Shown: in pieces, positions 39,674 to 48,199 of the stretch | Position numbering within the stretch: position 1 is the first letter of the stretch | Layout of the letters: each line of letters opens with the position of its first letter | NCBI GenBank assembly: GCA_902774275.1 | Contig: CACYHN010000002.1 | Coordinates: 21,195-85,194 of the forward strand | Length of the DNA stretch: 64,000 nt | Direction: 5' to 3' | Source: an uncultured Bacteroidales bacterium | GTDB lineage: Bacteria; Bacteroidota; Bacteroidia; Bacteroidales; Bacteroidaceae | Made by a program: the position numbers and the translations under genes | The notes under the pieces: generated by a model | The model's input: only the letters and a program-made list of their open reading frames with translations | Database searches by the model: none | What the model was told of the DNA's origin: nothing

Positions 39674-40747
39674 ATGGAACAAAGGAACGAATTAAACTTC
39701 AAAGGACAAAACATCTACATAGGATTGGATGTCCATTTAAAGAGTTGGACTGTTACGGTACTGTCGGAGGTATCGGTCCTAAAAACCTTCAGTCAGGAAC
39801 CTGATCCGGATAAGCTTTATCGCTATCTGTGCAACAATTACCCCAATGCAGAGTATTACTCTGTCTATGAAGCAGGTTTCTGTGGTTTCTGGATTCATCA
39901 CAGATTGACACAACTCGGTATACACAATATTGTCGTAAACCCGGCCGATGTGCCTACAATGACTAGTGAGAGACTACGTAAGACTGATGCTGTGGACAGC
40001 AAGAAACTGGCAGTCGGATTAAGAGCCAAGCAGCTAAGAGGTATTTATACTCCTGATGATGAAGCTATAGAAGTAAGATCGCTAATCAGACTAAAAAGTA
40101 CGATAGCCAAGGATATCACACGCCAAAAGAATCGTATCAAATCACATCTGAGATATCTTGGCATTGAGATTCCTCAGGAATACACAGGTCGTAGCTTCCA
40201 TTGGCCAATGAGATTTATAGATTGGCTGCGTGACGTTTCCATTAAAACATCCTGTGGACGTCAGACTCTTGATATGCACATCAGGAGACTGGAAGAGTTA
40301 CACGCACAGAATCTTGAAATAACCAGAGAAATAAGGGAGTTGTCACGAACCGACCGTTTTAGTGAAATACACTCACTTCTGATGACCATTCCCGGTATCG
40401 GAAGAACCGTCAGTCTTATTCTTATGGCTGAGATAATTGACATAAAACGTTTTAATAGCTCAGAACAACTGGCTGCTTACATAGGTATGATTCCGATGTG
40501 TCACAGCAGCGGTGAACACATCGGTAGAGGGAATATAACTGTACGTAGGCAAGCAACCTTAAGGTCTGTCGTTATTGAAGCCGCTTGGGCTGCCATAAGA
40601 CAGGATCCGGCATTACAACTGTATTATGCCAACAACTGCAAGCGTATGCCTCCTGGCAAGGCGATAATCAAGGTTGCCAGAAAACTGATTAACAGGATAT
40701 ATTTTGTGCTCAAAAGGCATCAACCATATGTCCATGCTGTGGCATAA
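39674..40747 (+). CDS. IS110-family recombinase (transposase)
   Basis: 357 residues. The N-terminal DEDD/RuvC-like domain has Asp19 (IYIGLDVH), Glu66 (SVYEAGF), Asp105 and Asp108 (LRKTDAVDSKKLA). A coiled middle part (about 145-225) links to the Tnp domain with helix-hairpin IPGIGRTVSLILMAEI and CHSSGEHIGRGNITVRRQ, where Ser279 is the likely nucleophile. The gene looks intact. It catalyses strand exchange between a donor end and a target under RNA guidance. It is preceded by a hairpin and followed by the predicted guide RNA. Confidence 0.95.
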   Translation: MEQRNELNFKGQNIYIGLDVHLKSWTVTVLSEVSVLKTFSQEPDPDKLYRYLCNNYPNAEYYSVYEAGFCGFWIHHRLTQLGIHNIVVNPADVPTMTSERLRKTDAVDSKKLAVGLRAKQLRGIYTPDDEAIEVRSLIRLKSTIAKDITRQKNRIKSHLRYLGIEIPQEYTGRSFHWPMRFIDWLRDVSIKTSCGRQTLDMHIRRLEELHAQNLEITREIRELSRTDRFSEIHSLLMTIPGIGRTVSLILMAEIIDIKRFNSSEQLAAYIGMIPMCHSSGEHIGRGNITVRRQATLRSVVIEAAWAAIRQDPALQLYYANNCKRMPPGKAIIKVARKLINRIYFVLKRHQPYVHAVA

Positions 40748-40779
40748 TGAACTTTATCCTTTTGGTCAAACAGTCTTTC

Positions 40780-40920
40780 TGAGAGATAATACTACGAACT
40801 CAGTGCGGCTTTGAAGTCCGCTTCTAAAAGTGTGCTACTCTCACCTTTGTAAACTAATGAAGGAATATGCGTCATCTCTATGATGTGCGCTGTGGAAAGG
40901 CTGTTTACCAAAGGATTTTT
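40780..40920 (+). ncRNA. Predicted bridge RNA of the IS110-family element
   Basis: Loop 1: stem TGAGAG/CTCTCA (40780-40785/40838-40843) encloses an internal loop capped by the GCGG/CCGC hairpin (40805-40821). Its strands contain CGAACTC (40795-40801), complementary to GAGTTCG just right of the element (41072-41078), and AAAAG (40826-40830), identical to AAAAG ending at 39484. Loop 2: stem CCTTTGTAAAC/GTTTACCAAAGG (40844-40914), capped by GCGTCAT/ATGATGTGC. Its strands contain AGGAA (40861-40865), complementary to left end TTCCT (39485-39489), and TGGAAAGG (40893-40900), identical to right end 41062-41069. T5 follows the second stem, as in a terminator. The 5' end may lie nearer 40748. Confidence 0.6.
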
Positions 40921-41051
40921 CGACCCTTATTCAAGGGCCGATGCCTACTTACATGCTTATTATAAACGATTTATGAAGAGATAAAAACCTAACTCTATCA
41001 TATAGTGACACATACAAATAACATTTTGAGAAAAAACTTCTCAAAAGATTT
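40921..41051 (+). other. Right non-coding flank of the IS
   Basis: It contains the small hairpin CCCTT-ATTC-AAGGG and, near the right end, the 9-bp inverted repeat TTTTGAGAA/TTCTCAAAA (about 41024-41047). No gene is visible. Confidence 0.55.
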
Positions 41052-41060
41052 GGATTTCAA
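41052..41060 (-). repeat. Right subterminal inverted repeat of the IS
   Basis: GGATTTCAA, nine bases inside the proposed right end, the complement of 39494-39502. Confidence 0.65.
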
Positions 41061-41071
41061 CTGGAAAGGAG

Positions 41072-41144
41072 GAGTTCGACGTTTAGGGTCCGGAGAGGTC
41101 CGGAGTAGCCTCGGAACGTTGCGTCTTCAAATCCTATGTCCTGC
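41072..41144 (+). ncRNA. Structured intergenic repeat SR1, second copy, 3' part
   Basis: It starts GAGTTCGACGTTTAGGGTCC, continues with AGTAGCCTCGGAACGTTG and closes with the arm 41123-41144 (GTCTTCAAATCC...CCTGC), complementary at 21 of 22 positions to the arm at 39369-39390. Confidence 0.65.
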
Positions 41145-41198
41145 GGTGTTTAATAAAAGATGATGTGACAAAAATGTCGCAAAAAGCGGAATAATGAC

Positions 41199-41207
41199 TA
41201 TCTTTGC
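41199..41207 (+). promoter_or_regulatory. Exact -7 box TATCTTTGC of secA
   Basis: It matches TAnnTTTGC and gives a leader of about 60 bases before ATG 41272. Confidence 0.65.
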
Positions 41208-41271
41208 GTTTCGGCACGGATTTTGCGTTTGTGCTGCAGATTATTAATACAAAAACAACAGATACCGCATA

Positions 41272-44200
41272 ATGGGTTTTAATGAATTTATCGGGAAGCT
41301 TTTCGGAAACAAGCAGACCCGTGACATAAAGGAGATACAGCCTTGGGTTGAGAAGATCAAGGCTGCTTATCCTAAGTATGAAAAACTTTCCAATGATGAG
41401 CTGCGCGCCGCAACACAGCAGATTAAGCAGAAGGTGCGCGATTTTGTCATACCTGAGAAAAAACGTATTGAGGAGCTTAAGGCTAAGGTAGAACAGACTG
41501 AACTTGAGGAACGCGAGCCTCTGTTCAACCAGATAGATAAACTTGAAAAGGAGGTTCTGGACCGCTATGAAGTGGTTCTGGATGAGGTTCTGCCAGATGT
41601 ATTTGCCATTGTAAAGGAGACAGCCCGCCGCTTTACACAGAACGAGCAGGTGGAGGTAACGGCCACTGATTTTGACCGCGACCTTGCAGCCAAGCATGAC
41701 TTTGTTGTCATAGACGGTGACAAGGCCTTGTGGCAGCAGCATTGGGTGGCAGGCGGTAACGATACCGTCTGGAACATGATTCACTATGACGTGCAGCTGT
41801 TTGGTGGCGTGGTGCTTCATAAAGGTAAGATTGCCGAGATGGCTACCGGTGAAGGTAAGACCCTTGTGGCTACCCTGCCGGTATTCCTTAACGCATTGAC
41901 AGGTAATGGTGTACATGTAGTTACAGTGAATGATTACCTGGCCAAGCGTGATGCTGAGTGGATGGGTCCGCTCTATATGTTCCATGGACTATCTGTGGAC
42001 TGCATTGACAAGCATCAGCCTAACTCCGAGGCCCGCCGTAACGCATATCGGGCCGATATCACATTCGGTACCAACAATGAGTTCGGCTTTGACTACCTGC
42101 GTGACAATATGGCCGGCCATCCCAATGAACTGGTACAGCGCGGTCATAACTATGCCATCGTGGATGAGGTTGACTCGGTGCTCATTGATGATGCCCGTAC
42201 ACCTCTTATTATATCCGGTCCCGTACCCAAGGGCGATGACCAGCAGTTTGAGCAGTTGCGCCCGCAGGTGGAGCAACTCTTTGAGGCTCAGAAACGCCTT
42301 GCTACACAGTATCTGGCCGATGCCCGTAAGAAGGTACATTCTGACAATCAGGATGAGGTTGCAGAGGGATTCCTGTCACTGTTCCGCAGCTTCAAGGCCC
42401 TGCCCAAGAACAAGGCTCTTATCAAGTTCCTGAGTGAGCCGGGCATGAAGGTGGGCATGCAGAAGACAGAGGAGATATACATGGAGCAGCAGAACAAGCG
42501 TATGCCTGAGGCTGTGGAGCCCCTGTATTTTGTGATTGATGAAAAACTGAACAGCGTTGACCTTACCGATAAGGGTGTTGAACTGATAAGCGGCACCAAT
42601 CAGGATCCTGAATTCTTTATCTTGCCCGATATAGCCAGCCAGCTCTCTGAACTTGAGGCTCAGACAGACCTGAGCCAGGAGGAGCGTCTGGCCAAGAAGG
42701 ATGAACTGCTCACCAACTATGCTGTAAAGAGCGAGCGTATACATACCATAAACCAGTTGCTCAAGGCCTACTGTATGTTTGAGCGCGATGTTGATTACAT
42801 CGTGACCGAGGATGGCAAGGTCAAGATCGTTGATGAGCAGACAGGTCGTATAATGGAGGGACGCCGCTGGAGTGACGGACTGCACCAGGCTGTTGAGGCT
42901 AAGGAGCGTGTCAATATTGAGGCCGCTACCCAGACATTCGCAACCATCACTTTGCAGAACTACTTTCGTATGTATCACAAGCTGGCCGGTATGACCGGTA
43001 CGGCTGAGACAGAGGCAGGTGAGTTCTGGGACATCTATAAGCTGGATGTGGTGGTAATCCCTACCAACAAGCCCATTGCCCGTATAGACCAGAATGACCG
43101 CATTTACAAGACCAAACGTGAGAAGTACAAGGCAGTCATCGAGGAGATAGTCAAGCTGGTAGGCGAGGGCCGTCCGGTATTGGTTGGTACCACATCGGTC
43201 GAGATAAGTGAGCAGCTGAGCCGTATGCTTACCATGCGTAAGATAGAGCATAATGTATTGAACGCCAAACTGCACCAGAAGGAGGCCGATATCGTGGCCA
43301 AGGCCGGTCAGAAGAGCATAGTTACCATAGCCACCAATATGGCAGGTCGTGGTACCGATATCAAACTGTCACCAGAGGTTCGTGCCGCAGGCGGTCTGGC
43401 CATAGTTGGTACGGAGCGTCATGAGAGCCGCCGAGTTGACCGCCAGTTGCGTGGCCGTGCAGGACGTCAGGGAGATCCGGGTTCATCAGTATTCTTTATC
43501 TCACTTGAGGATAACCTGATGCGTCTGTTCGGATCAGACCGTATCGCTCCGCTTATGGACAAGCTTGGTCTGCAGGAGGATGAGATGATTGAGAACAGTT
43601 TCATTACCAAGCGTATTGAGCAGGCACAGAAAAAGGTTGAGGAGAACCATTTTGGTATCCGTAAACGCCTGCTTGAGTATGATGACGTGATGAACAAGCA
43701 GCGTACCGTAATCTATGAGAAGCGCCGTCATGCACTGATAGGTGAACGCATAGGTATGGATATTGCCAATATGATCTGGGACCGCTCAGCTGCCGCTGCG
43801 GAGAACTGTGCAGATTATGAGAGCCTGCAGATGGAGGCATTCCGTGTGCTGGCCATAGAGCTTCCGTTCACTGAAGAGGAGTTTGGCAAGATGAAGCAGG
43901 ATGAGGTGTCTGAGCGTATCTTCAACGCAGCTATGGATAACTTCAAGCGTAAGTGCGAGCGTATGGCACAGATAGTCACTCCTGTCATCAAGAAGGTATT
44001 TGAGGAGCAGGGTGACCGCTATATCAACATTCTTATTCCTATAACCGATGGCCGCCGCATGTATCAGATTCCCTGTAATCTTAAGGAGGCATATGAGAGC
44101 GAGGGTAAGAGCGTAGTTACATCTTTCCAGAAGGCTATAATGCTACACACCATAGATGAGTGCTGGAAGGAGAACCTGCGTGAGCTTGATGAACTGAAAC

Positions 44201-44574
44201 ATTCCGTACAGAACGCCAGCTATGAGCAGAAAGACCCGTTGCTCATATTCAAGCTGGAGTCAGTGACCCTGTTTGACAATATGGTCAACAAGATGAATGA
44301 CCAGACCGTTTCAATCCTGATGCGCGGTCAGATTCCGGAGCCTGATCCTGATCAGGTTCGTGAGGCACCTGCTCAGAACCGTCAGCAGAGGCGCCAGTAC
44401 AGCGAGAACCGTAACAGTGACTTGGGTGATCCCAATCAGCGTGCTGCAGCCGGACGTGACACACGTCAGCAGGTACGTGAGCCTATCCGCGTGGATAAGA
44501 CACCGGGCCGTAATGACCCGTGCCCGTGCGGTAGCGGCAAGAAATTCAAGAACTGCCACGGCCAAGGTCTTTAA
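41272..44574 (+). CDS. secA: Preprotein translocase ATPase SecA
   Basis: 1100 residues, the long Bacteroidota form (E. coli 901). It drives proteins through SecYEG with ATP. The Walker A motif [14 protein letters not shown] is near residue 190. The [20 protein letters not shown] segment lies near residue 300, and the second helicase domain has [12 protein letters not shown] and [16 protein letters not shown]. The C-terminal zinc-binding SEC-C tail is [19 protein letters not shown]. An extra charged segment (about residues 340-450) contributes to the length. It has its own promoter, and a small acidic protein gene follows 22 bases later. Confidence 0.97.
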   Translation: MGFNEFIGKLFGNKQTRDIKEIQPWVEKIKAAYPKYEKLSNDELRAATQQIKQKVRDFVIPEKKRIEELKAKVEQTELEEREPLFNQIDKLEKEVLDRYEVVLDEVLPDVFAIVKETARRFTQNEQVEVTATDFDRDLAAKHDFVVIDGDKALWQQHWVAGGNDTVWNMIHYDVQLFGGVVLHKGKIAEMATGEGKTLVATLPVFLNALTGNGVHVVTVNDYLAKRDAEWMGPLYMFHGLSVDCIDKHQPNSEARRNAYRADITFGTNNEFGFDYLRDNMAGHPNELVQRGHNYAIVDEVDSVLIDDARTPLIISGPVPKGDDQQFEQLRPQVEQLFEAQKRLATQYLADARKKVHSDNQDEVAEGFLSLFRSFKALPKNKALIKFLSEPGMKVGMQKTEEIYMEQQNKRMPEAVEPLYFVIDEKLNSVDLTDKGVELISGTNQDPEFFILPDIASQLSELEAQTDLSQEERLAKKDELLTNYAVKSERIHTINQLLKAYCMFERDVDYIVTEDGKVKIVDEQTGRIMEGRRWSDGLHQAVEAKERVNIEAATQTFATITLQNYFRMYHKLAGMTGTAETEAGEFWDIYKLDVVVIPTNKPIARIDQNDRIYKTKREKYKAVIEEIVKLVGEGRPVLVGTTSVEISEQLSRMLTMRKIEHNVLNAKLHQKEADIVAKAGQKSIVTIATNMAGRGTDIKLSPEVRAAGGLAIVGTERHESRRVDRQLRGRAGRQGDPGSSVFFISLEDNLMRLFGSDRIAPLMDKLGLQEDEMIENSFITKRIEQAQKKVEENHFGIRKRLLEYDDVMNKQRTVIYEKRRHALIGERIGMDIANMIWDRSAAAAENCADYESLQMEAFRVLAIELPFTEEEFGKMKQDEVSERIFNAAMDNFKRKCERMAQIVTPVIKKVFEEQGDRYINILIPITDGRRMYQIPCNLKEAYESEGKSVVTSFQKAIMLHTIDECWKENLRELDELKHSVQNASYEQKDPLLIFKLESVTLFDNMVNKMNDQTVSILMRGQIPEPDPDQVREAPAQNRQQRRQYSENRNSDLGDPNQRAAAGRDTRQQVREPIRVDKTPGRNDPCPCGSGKKFKNCHGQGL

Positions 44575-44596
44575 AACAAGATAAAACCATACAGCT

Positions 44597-45040
44597 ATGA
44601 GATTAAGCGAATCATCATTCCAGGAAATCAAAGCACTTCTGACAGGAGTCATAAACGAGTTCCGCCGTCCCCAGGAACAGTCTGTAGTGACGGACATACA
44701 TATCATGCCCATACGTGAAACAGGCGATGTGACCGTAAGTGATGATGATCACGACCTGGCCACCACCAGGCTCTCAGATCTGGTGGAGATACCAGAGGAG
44801 GATTTCTACCAGGTAATGGAAAAGGCCCTGCGTCGTATCCTCAAGGATATAGATGCGGAGCAGCCGCTTGAGAACCTTGCCATCTGGAAACCTTTCTCAT
44901 TTGTCCTGGTAGATGATGACCGCGAGACCGTAGCGGAACTCATGCTCTTTGATGAGGACAACACCCTGTTGAGTCAAAGCCTCATGCAAGGTCTCGATGA
45001 GGAACTGGATTCCTTCCTCAAGGATCTTCTGGCAGAATGA
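44597..45040 (+). CDS. Small acidic conserved-type protein, unknown function
   Basis: 147 residues, strongly acidic, without signal peptide or membrane segment. Segments such as QEIKALLTGVINEFRRPQ, DLVEIPEEDFYQVMEKALRRIL and AIWKPFSFVLVDDDRETVAELMLFDEDN suggest an alpha/beta cytoplasmic protein. I do not recognise the family. It follows secA by 22 bases and ends before a terminator, so co-expression with secA is likely. A SecA- or secretion-related role is inference from position only. Confidence 0.7.
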   Translation: MRLSESSFQEIKALLTGVINEFRRPQEQSVVTDIHIMPIRETGDVTVSDDDHDLATTRLSDLVEIPEEDFYQVMEKALRRILKDIDAEQPLENLAIWKPFSFVLVDDDRETVAELMLFDEDNTLLSQSLMQGLDEELDSFLKDLLAE

Positions 45041-45089
45041 AGGATGTATGCTGAAATGCTAAAAATGGCTAAATAGATGGTTTTAGTCG

Positions 45090-45122
45090 GAAAACTCTGC
45101 GCGGTGCGTGGAGTTTTCTTTT
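45090..45122 (+). terminator. Terminator of the secA operon
   Basis: GAAAACTC (45090-45097) and GAGTTTTC (45111-45118) with partial pairing of the GC-rich loop, then TTTT. Its T-tract runs into the next -7 box at 45122. Confidence 0.7.
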
Positions 45123-45130
45123 ATCTTTGC
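45122..45130 (+). promoter_or_regulatory. Exact -7 box TATCTTTGC of the TetR/efflux operon
   Basis: A perfect match 22 bases before ATG 45153. The box overlaps the end of the secA terminator T-tract. An operator for the TetR protein would be expected here, but I see no clear inverted repeat apart from the terminator stem. Confidence 0.6.
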
Positions 45131-45152
45131 GGCTTGAAAACAAGGACGTTTA

Positions 45153-45779
45153 ATGATAATCAATACTTCAAACAGGGAGGAGATTCGTGAGAGGGCTATT
45201 GAAACCACATCGGAGATTGTTCTGCGGTGTGGAAATCTTTCTGTGCGTATGGATGATGTGGCGCAGGAACTTTCAGTGTCCAAACGTACCCTGTATGAGA
45301 TATTCGGTAGCAAGGAAGAGCTTCTGCTGGAATGCATGAACAGGCATATTGCCCGCATGTCAAAGATGCTTGAAGAGGAAATTGGCAGGGAGGAGGATGT
45401 GCTCACGGTGTTCCTTAAGCATCTGGAGGTCCTTATAAATGAATCACGCGAGAGAGACCACAATAAGTTTGAGGATATGGACAAATATCCCAAACTGAAA
45501 AAGGTGTTCCATGAACATCTGGCTGATATGGCTCGCCGTATGCGCGGCTTCATGGAGCTGGGCGTAAAGCAGGGCGTGTTCCGTGATGACCTTAATATGG
45601 ACGTGCTCATGAAAGCATTCAGTGCTATGGGTACAATGGCCAACAAGGAGGCCGATAGGGGTGAGTTCCGTTATGATGAACTGATTGACGGCACTCTTGT
45701 GGTTTTGCTGCGTGGAATTGCCGCACCCAAGGGTATGGCCAAGCTTGAAAAGTATAGGTATAAATCAAATAACAGATGA
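45153..45779 (+). CDS. TetR/AcrR-family transcriptional regulator
   Basis: 208 residues. The N-terminal helix-turn-helix lies at about residues 20-65 (LSVRMDDVAQELSVSKRTLYEIFGSKEELL). The C-terminal helical ligand domain has no recognisable ligand motif. It should bind DNA as a dimer and probably represses its own operon, relieved by a pump substrate. Its stop overlaps the start of the tolC-like gene by four bases, so regulator and pump are translated together. Confidence 0.92.
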   Translation: MIINTSNREEIRERAIETTSEIVLRCGNLSVRMDDVAQELSVSKRTLYEIFGSKEELLLECMNRHIARMSKMLEEEIGREEDVLTVFLKHLEVLINESRERDHNKFEDMDKYPKLKKVFHEHLADMARRMRGFMELGVKQGVFRDDLNMDVLMKAFSAMGTMANKEADRGEFRYDELIDGTLVVLLRGIAAPKGMAKLEKYRYKSNNR

Positions 45780-47137
45780 TGAAAAGAGGTTTATTATGCA
45801 AGACCGGACTCCTGGTTGCGGTTGCCCTTATTATTGGGGTGGCCGTTCATGCGCAGGATACCGGCACTGGTGCTGTTCTTAAACTGACTCTTGATGACGC
45901 ACTCAGCATTGCCCTGAGTGATAATCCAACCATCAAGGTGGCTGAACAGCAGATTGAGGTTAAGAAAATAAGTAAGGATGAGGCATGGCAGTCACTCCTT
46001 CCCAGCGCGGATTTTAGCGGGACAGTACAGTACACAGTACTTGCTGCAGTAATGAAGTTGAACGGTATGGAGTTCAAGATGGGTCAGGACAATACCAGCA
46101 CTTGGAACGGTCAGTTCCAGGTAAGTCTGCCTTTATTTGCTCCCACGGTTTATGCAACCATGAATCTGACCAAGACTGACCTGGATAACGCGGTTGAACA
46201 GAGCCGTAGCTCAAAACTGGATCTGGTTAATCAGGTTACCAAGGCATATTATCAGGTTATATTGGCACAAGACAGTTATGATGTGTTGTGCAAGAGTCTG
46301 GAGCAGGCACAGAAGAACTTTGATGTAGTAAAGTCTCTGTATGATCTGGGTGGTACCAGTGAGTATGACAAGATCAGTGCTGAGGTCCAGTTGCGTAGCC
46401 TGAATCCTACTGTAATCCAGGCCCGTAATGCCGTGACGTTGTCAAAACTGCAGCTGATGGTGCTTATGGGCATTGATCCTGAGACGCAGATTGTAGTTGA
46501 GGGCAGCCTTGAGGATTATGAGGACCAGCTTTACGGTGAGGCTCTTAAGGCAGGTGATTATTCTCTTGAAAACAATACCAATATGCGCCAGCTCAAGATG
46601 AGCGAGACCATGCTGAACCAGACCCTTAAGGTGCAGAAGACAAATTTCCTGCCAACTCTTGCATTGGCCGGTACATATTCATTCCAGTCTCTTTACAATG
46701 ATAACTGGAAGGTCTATGACTATGAATGGGCCAAGAGTTCATCGATAGTGCTGTCTCTCTCAGTGCCTATTTTCCGAATGGGCAATTTTACCAAGATACG
46801 CAGCACCAAGTTGCAGATAAGCCAGCTTAATGAAAACATTGACTATACACGCAAGCAGCTTGACATGCAGGTACGCAGCTACATTGACAACATGAAAGCC
46901 AATGCAGAGCAGGTGGCCAGCAACCATGAGGCAATAGAGCAGGCTGAGAAGGGCCGTGAGATAGCCAGCAAGCGCTATGAGATAGGTAAGGGTACAATCC
47001 TGGAACTTAACAACAGTGAGGTGTCACTTACACAGGCCAAGCTTACATACAGCCAGTCCATATACAACTATCTGGCAGCCAAGGCAGACCTTGACAAGGT
47101 GCTTGGCAATGACGAGAATATTAAGGTTAAGAAATAA
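45776..47137 (+). CDS. TolC-family outer-membrane efflux protein
   Basis: 453 residues; signal peptide MMKRGLLCKTGLLVAVALIIGVAVHA. Two OEP repeats of long coiled-coil helices are seen, for example TKAYYQVILAQDSYDVLCKSLEQAQKNFDVVKSLYD and EGxxIASKRYEIGKGTILELNNSEV. It forms the trimeric outer-membrane channel for the RND pump encoded just downstream. The start could also be the second ATG at 45779. It follows the TetR gene with a four-base overlap. Confidence 0.92.
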   Translation: MMKRGLLCKTGLLVAVALIIGVAVHAQDTGTGAVLKLTLDDALSIALSDNPTIKVAEQQIEVKKISKDEAWQSLLPSADFSGTVQYTVLAAVMKLNGMEFKMGQDNTSTWNGQFQVSLPLFAPTVYATMNLTKTDLDNAVEQSRSSKLDLVNQVTKAYYQVILAQDSYDVLCKSLEQAQKNFDVVKSLYDLGGTSEYDKISAEVQLRSLNPTVIQARNAVTLSKLQLMVLMGIDPETQIVVEGSLEDYEDQLYGEALKAGDYSLENNTNMRQLKMSETMLNQTLKVQKTNFLPTLALAGTYSFQSLYNDNWKVYDYEWAKSSSIVLSLSVPIFRMGNFTKIRSTKLQISQLNENIDYTRKQLDMQVRSYIDNMKANAEQVASNHEAIEQAEKGREIASKRYEIGKGTILELNNSEVSLTQAKLTYSQSIYNYLAAKADLDKVLGNDENIKVKK

Positions 47138-47158
47138 GAAACAAAAAAGATATAGAAT

Positions 47159-48184
47159 ATGAAAGCATTCAGAATTTTTGGAATTGCTCTCTGCTCAATG
47201 CTGCTTCTGGCGGCTTGCGGGCAGAAAAAGAAAGAGGTAGCTCAGGCTCCTTTGGTAGATCCTAATGCAAAACCTCTTGTTAAGCTTGCCAAAGTGGTGG
47301 AGGAGCCTGTAGCACAGATACAGGTTTATTCAGCTACCATAGTTGGAGAGATTAAGAACAACATTGCTCCATCTGCTCCTGGCCGTATTAGCCGTATCAA
47401 GGTTGAGGTGGGCGATAATGTAAGAAAAGGACAGATCCTTGTTGAGATGGACGAGACTACATTGAGCCAGCAGGAGATGCAGCTCAAGAACCTGGAGACA
47501 GAGTTCAACCGTATAGACCAGCTCTATAAGGTGGGCGGTGTCTCCAAGTCAGAGTGGGATAACGTAAACCTGCAGCTTGAGGTGGCCCGCAAGTCTTTCC
47601 AGACACTTAAGGAGAATACCCGTCTGGAGAGTCCTATAGACGGCGTGGTTACCGCACGTAACTATGATAATGGTGACCTGTACAGTGGCCAGGCCATTCT
47701 GGTGGTACAGAAGATTGCTCCTGTAAAGATTACCATCAACGTATCGGAGCAGTACTACTCAAGGGTCAAGAAGGGTGATGAGGTTACCATTGAACTGGAT
47801 GCATATCCCGGTGAGACATTTACAGGTAAGGTATCACTGATATATCCTACAGTGGATGCCATGACACATACATTCCCCGTGGAGATAAACGTAGCAAATT
47901 CTGATCAGAAGTTGCGTCCCGGTATGTTTGCTCGTGCTACCCTTAACCTGGGCACACTGAACCACGTGGTTGTTCCTGACCTGGCCATTGAGAAACGTTC
48001 CGGATCAGGTGACCGTTTTGTATATGTTTACAACAACGGTAAGGTGTCTTACAACAAGGTTGAACTTGGACAGCGTCTGGGTGACCGCTATGAGTTGATA
48101 TCGGGAGTACCCAACGGTGCTCAGGTTGTTATTGCAGGTCAGGCCAAGCTGGCTGACGGCAAGGAAGTTGAAGTTGAAAAGTAA
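47159..48184 (+). CDS. RND efflux periplasmic adaptor (membrane fusion protein)
   Basis: 341 residues. The lipoprotein signal MKAFRIFGIALCSMLLLAAC has the lipobox ending at Cys20. The two halves of the lipoyl-like domain (GRISRIKVEVGDNVRKGQILVEMD and LESPIDGVVTARNYDNGD) surround a short coiled coil. Beta-barrel and membrane-proximal domains follow (VKITINVSEQYYSRVKKGDEVTIELDAYPG). It bridges the inner-membrane pump and the TolC channel. It lies 21 bases after tolC and 15 before the pump gene. Confidence 0.93.
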   Translation: MKAFRIFGIALCSMLLLAACGQKKKEVAQAPLVDPNAKPLVKLAKVVEEPVAQIQVYSATIVGEIKNNIAPSAPGRISRIKVEVGDNVRKGQILVEMDETTLSQQEMQLKNLETEFNRIDQLYKVGGVSKSEWDNVNLQLEVARKSFQTLKENTRLESPIDGVVTARNYDNGDLYSGQAILVVQKIAPVKITINVSEQYYSRVKKGDEVTIELDAYPGETFTGKVSLIYPTVDAMTHTFPVEINVANSDQKLRPGMFARATLNLGTLNHVVVPDLAIEKRSGSGDRFVYVYNNGKVSYNKVELGQRLGDRYELISGVPNGAQVVIAGQAKLADGKEVEVEK

Positions 48185-48199
48185 TTAGCGGGATAAACC

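Larger units (their letters stand above)
39485..41069 (+). mobile_element. IS110-family insertion sequence (IS1111-like subgroup)
   Basis: About 1585 bp with one recombinase gene. Proposed ends: left TTCCTATGTTTG at 39485, right CTGGAAAGG ending 41069. A candidate core AG is repeated at 39483-39484 and 41070-41071. Inverted repeats TTGAAATCC (39494-39502) and GGATTTCAA (41052-41060) lie 9 bases inside each end; subterminal repeats and a 3' non-coding RNA are IS1111-group traits. It is inserted in the same orientation as, and inside, the SR1 repeat copy. Ends are inferred from the repeat comparison and from guide matches (see the RNA at 40780). IS110-family elements move by a bridge-RNA-guided recombinase, often into repeats. 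Confidence 0.8.
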
